Of a DNA stretch of 18,067 bases, positions 16,801 to 18,067 are shown piece by piece (the stretch's first letter is position 1; the number at the start of each line of letters is the position of its first letter). Source of the stretch: an uncultured Muribaculaceae bacterium (GTDB lineage Bacteria; Bacteroidota; Bacteroidia; Bacteroidales; Muribaculaceae); assembly GCA_910579605.1 (NCBI GenBank), contig CAJTUG010000004.1, positions 63,051 to 81,117 of the forward strand, given 5' to 3'. The notes beneath the pieces were generated by a model. The model was not told the origin of the DNA, did not search any database, and worked only from the letters and a program-made list of their open reading frames with translations. The position numbers and the translations under genes were made by a program.

Positions 16801-18067
16801 ATCAATTCTATCGTAGTGTCTGTTAGGGAAGTGGGAACAGAAACATGGACAGATGTGCTTGCAACATCTCCTTGCGAACTTTCCGACGAAGATGGTTGGG
16901 TTAAAGCGACGGCAAATCTTGCAGCGTATGCAGGAAAAGTGGTAGAAATACGCTTATCGGCCGAAATATTGGCTTTTGCATATACACTTTTCGACAACTT
17001 GCGTCTCCAGAATCTTCTTGAAAACGACTTGGCTGTTGAAATCGCAGCACCCGCAACTGTAGCTGCCGGCAAAGATTACACTGTTTCGGTTACCGTTATC
17101 AACGAAGCTGTGAAAATTTCGGGCTCTTACACCGTTAAACTCTACGATTTCGGACAAGTTTCGCAAACTAAAGAAGGAACAGCCCTTGAAGCCGGCGCTA
17201 AAGCCGTATTTGAATTCCCGTGCTCACTCTCGGCTTTGGCTGAGGAAGAAATTTCCCACATGGCAGAGGTTAGCTACGAAAGCGATGAAAACCCCGAAAA
17301 CAATTTCTCGGTTATGGTAAATGTTGCTCCTAAAATTTCCAACCTTCCGGCAGTTGTAGACCTCAAAGGCAAGGCTGAAGCAGAAGGGAATAAACTTACT
17401 TGGAGCGAGCCCGACCTTAGCGATGTTCCTGAAACCGTTGAAGAAAGTTTTGAAAGCGGTGAAAGCTTTGCACAAGAATTTGAAGGATGGACTTTCGTAG
17501 ATCGCGACAATTCGCTTGTTGGTGGTTTCCAAAATATGGAAATACCCGGTATCGCTGCAGGAGAAACTACTGCAAGCTTCTTTGTTTGGGATCAGTCTCA
17601 AGTCGGTAACGAAACATTTGAAGCCCATACCGGTACCAAATATCTTGCATCGCTTTTCCGCTACGACGACGGGCAAGTTGACGATTGGGCAATCTCGCCT
17701 GTTCTCTCCGGTAGCGCTCAAACAGTTTCGTTCTTTGCCAAGAGCTATTCCGCAACATATCCCGAGAAAATAGAGGTTTATTACTCTACAGGTAGTGTGG
17801 ATCCCTCCGATTTCATTAAAATTATGGATGCTAAGACACTTGGTGATGTATGGGAAGAAATTTCTGTAAACCTTCCTGCCGGGGCTGCTCACTTTGCGGT
17901 ACGGTCATTGGCATCGGGCAGCTTCATGCTCATGCTCGACGACTTTACGTTCGAAGCAGGTTCGGGTACGGCAGATCTTTCTATAGTAGGTTACAATGTG
18001 TACCGCGACGAACAGAAAGTTACCGCTCAGCCAGTAGCCGAATGCGAGTATCTTGATGCAAATGTTT
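13852..18067 (+). CDS. Giant multidomain exported protein, 3' end outside window
   Basis: The frame from ATG 13852 is open to the last base (1405 complete codons, no stop). The signal peptide is MKKSLFRAIASAVVASAVF onward, with cleavage near ASAAA. Order by residue: a basic linker (30-90); a repeat-rich domain resembling a beta-propeller (about 91-335: DPTTNEVYAIT, AFDKDGQLYAIF, DLATGAATTV); two Fn3 domains (342-440, 442-533); a choice-of-anchor-J jelly roll (536-686, DDWLFTPAL); two Fn3 (694-890); a second jelly roll (893-1056); a CARDB-like sandwich (1058-1160, ENDLAVEI, ENNFSVMV); and an Fn3 half leading into a third jelly roll (about 1199-1373, VDDWAISPVLS, FFAKSYSATYPEK), ending in GYNVYRDE. 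These modules are typical of surface or secreted adhesin-like proteins of gut Bacteroidales. A T9SS signal would be expected at the unseen C-terminus. Specific function unknown. Confidence 0.88.
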   Translation, partial: MKKSLFRAIASAVVASAVFVASAAAPVGMQKARGESKLRTPVAAKVERNEKEAMAIPSLSKKIKPQQRGFRSAAAHSLKKSPRRYAARAAVGYPDIYGSVVYSTAWDNDSYDFGYYYVPTAAGQSFQKEFGHTGANAGCLKDGIYYLTYDIFFMEYYFGTIFEGYDVATGEKVYEAQPVTTQYSYMSTEFALDPTTNEVYAITYSADGNGAEIGKFDFTGTDGIERTTVGGVESSIACMAFDKDGQLYAIFKSSPSAVLCKLDKTTAAVTETVGYTGHFPHYMGSCDIDAQSNRMFWSVAPQDETGYLAEVDLATGAATTVYNFQNNEEVVGLVVPKPKAEAKAPGAVTNLDAKYENGEVAVILSFDAPATLFDGTAASGSLKYYIEIDGEEYDYGTTSYGGHVTAYVFGHHGLNTFSVYCQNDAGKGPEKKIKATLGFGVPEAPQPVLTKEGSGLKLAWEPVIASVDGCYLNPQNVYYTVKDVMSDALVLSTTKETSCVIPSPSEGLHQYEVTASADGMRSAPGLSNVILIGAMVPPYSQTFDGAASFDLFTVLDANADNISWKYDDEVKAAKIGYNQNANMDDWLFTPALKLEAGNFYDISAFMASQNGRYPERFEIAIGKSPTAEGMTETLVEPTDLATTYETGETYTARFLVTTSGEYYVGIHGISDKDMYYMFADNIYVSAPISASSPAAVSDLSVVPDPNGGTSVAVNFTAPSKSGNGTKLQSLTKVELMRDDQVLKSFESPAPGSALSYNDQVPAEGDYKYSVVAYNESGKGIEASAQVHVGFVEPADLVAPAMVETSTLGEVAISWNAVTTDINGKPYPANSVTYAIYQMSGYYRYLVKDGITSTSYTFQAVPAGEQDCVQYAVFPCYGELEGAGDYTPMIFVGTPWETYQESMSDGSIEHNMMISSVGAAQWGLYNDESLEGVSAQDGDNGYLGMQGQYLNDAGALTLGKFNLAPYSAPGFTFYTYNIVGEGPDINSIVVSVREVGTETWTDVLATSPCELSDEDGWVKATANLAAYAGKVVEIRLSAEILAFAYTLFDNLRLQNLLENDLAVEIAAPATVAAGKDYTVSVTVINEAVKISGSYTVKLYDFGQVSQTKEGTALEAGAKAVFEFPCSLSALAEEEISHMAEVSYESDENPENNFSVMVNVAPKISNLPAVVDLKGKAEAEGNKLTWSEPDLSDVPETVEESFESGESFAQEFEGWTFVDRDNSLVGGFQNMEIPGIAAGETTASFFVWDQSQVGNETFEAHTGTKYLASLFRYDDGQVDDWAISPVLSGSAQTVSFFAKSYSATYPEKIEVYYSTGSVDPSDFIKIMDAKTLGDVWEEISVNLPAGAAHFAVRSLASGSFMLMLDDFTFEAGSGTADLSIVGYNVYRDEQKVTAQPVAECEYLDANV

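Noticed and set aside
1..18067. Mobile elements, CRISPR arrays, tRNA or rRNA genes
   Set aside because: No transposase, integrase, regularly spaced repeats or cloverleaf and rRNA motifs were seen on either strand.

Overview
The window looks like chromosome of a Bacteroidales bacterium, most likely of the Muribaculaceae/Porphyromonadaceae/Prevotella side of the order. The pointers are the Bacteroidota promoter pattern (TTTG, 19-20 bases, TAnnTTTG) in front of three transcription units, a DAHP synthase with a C-terminal chorismate mutase, a DUF1573 protein, and large secreted proteins built from Fn3 and choice-of-anchor-J modules, one with a type IX secretion C-terminal signal. All genes found lie on the + strand. 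I see no mobile element, CRISPR array, tRNA or rRNA.

Layout. (1) 1-2923: two exported proteins, an unrecognised one cut by the left edge and a Sel1-repeat protein, one base apart. (2) 2924-3298: a hairpin, then a promoter, an aromatic-rich leader peptide and a strong intrinsic terminator just before the next gene. (3) 3299-7255: a tight four-gene operon for phenylalanine and tyrosine: prephenate dehydratase, class I/II aminotransferase, DAHP synthase-chorismate mutase, prephenate dehydrogenase. (4) 7249-10728: a second unit with its own promoter overlapping the tyrA stop, encoding a DUF1573 lipoprotein-like/exported protein, an orphan membrane histidine kinase and a GT4 glycosyltransferase, closed by a terminator. 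(5) 10838-18067: a promoter, a secreted M6 metalloprotease with a T9SS sorting domain, a hairpin, and a very large multidomain exported protein that runs off the right edge (at least 1405 codons, no stop seen).

The most notable element is region 2. Promoter, a 24-codon leader peptide with five Phe and three Tyr codons (core CFFFYF), alternative RNA pairings and a 12-bp terminator hairpin with U-tract form a complete candidate ribosome-mediated attenuator, comparable in logic to enterobacterial pheL-pheA but in Bacteroidota. The operon behind it converts erythrose-4-phosphate/PEP entry, chorismate, and prephenate to Phe and Tyr, so the leader would sense both end products. The prephenate dehydratase ACT domain has QSLP where the classical Phe-binding motif is ESRP, which may shift weight to transcriptional control.

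All structure and motif calls are by eye; no folding, alignment or database search was run.
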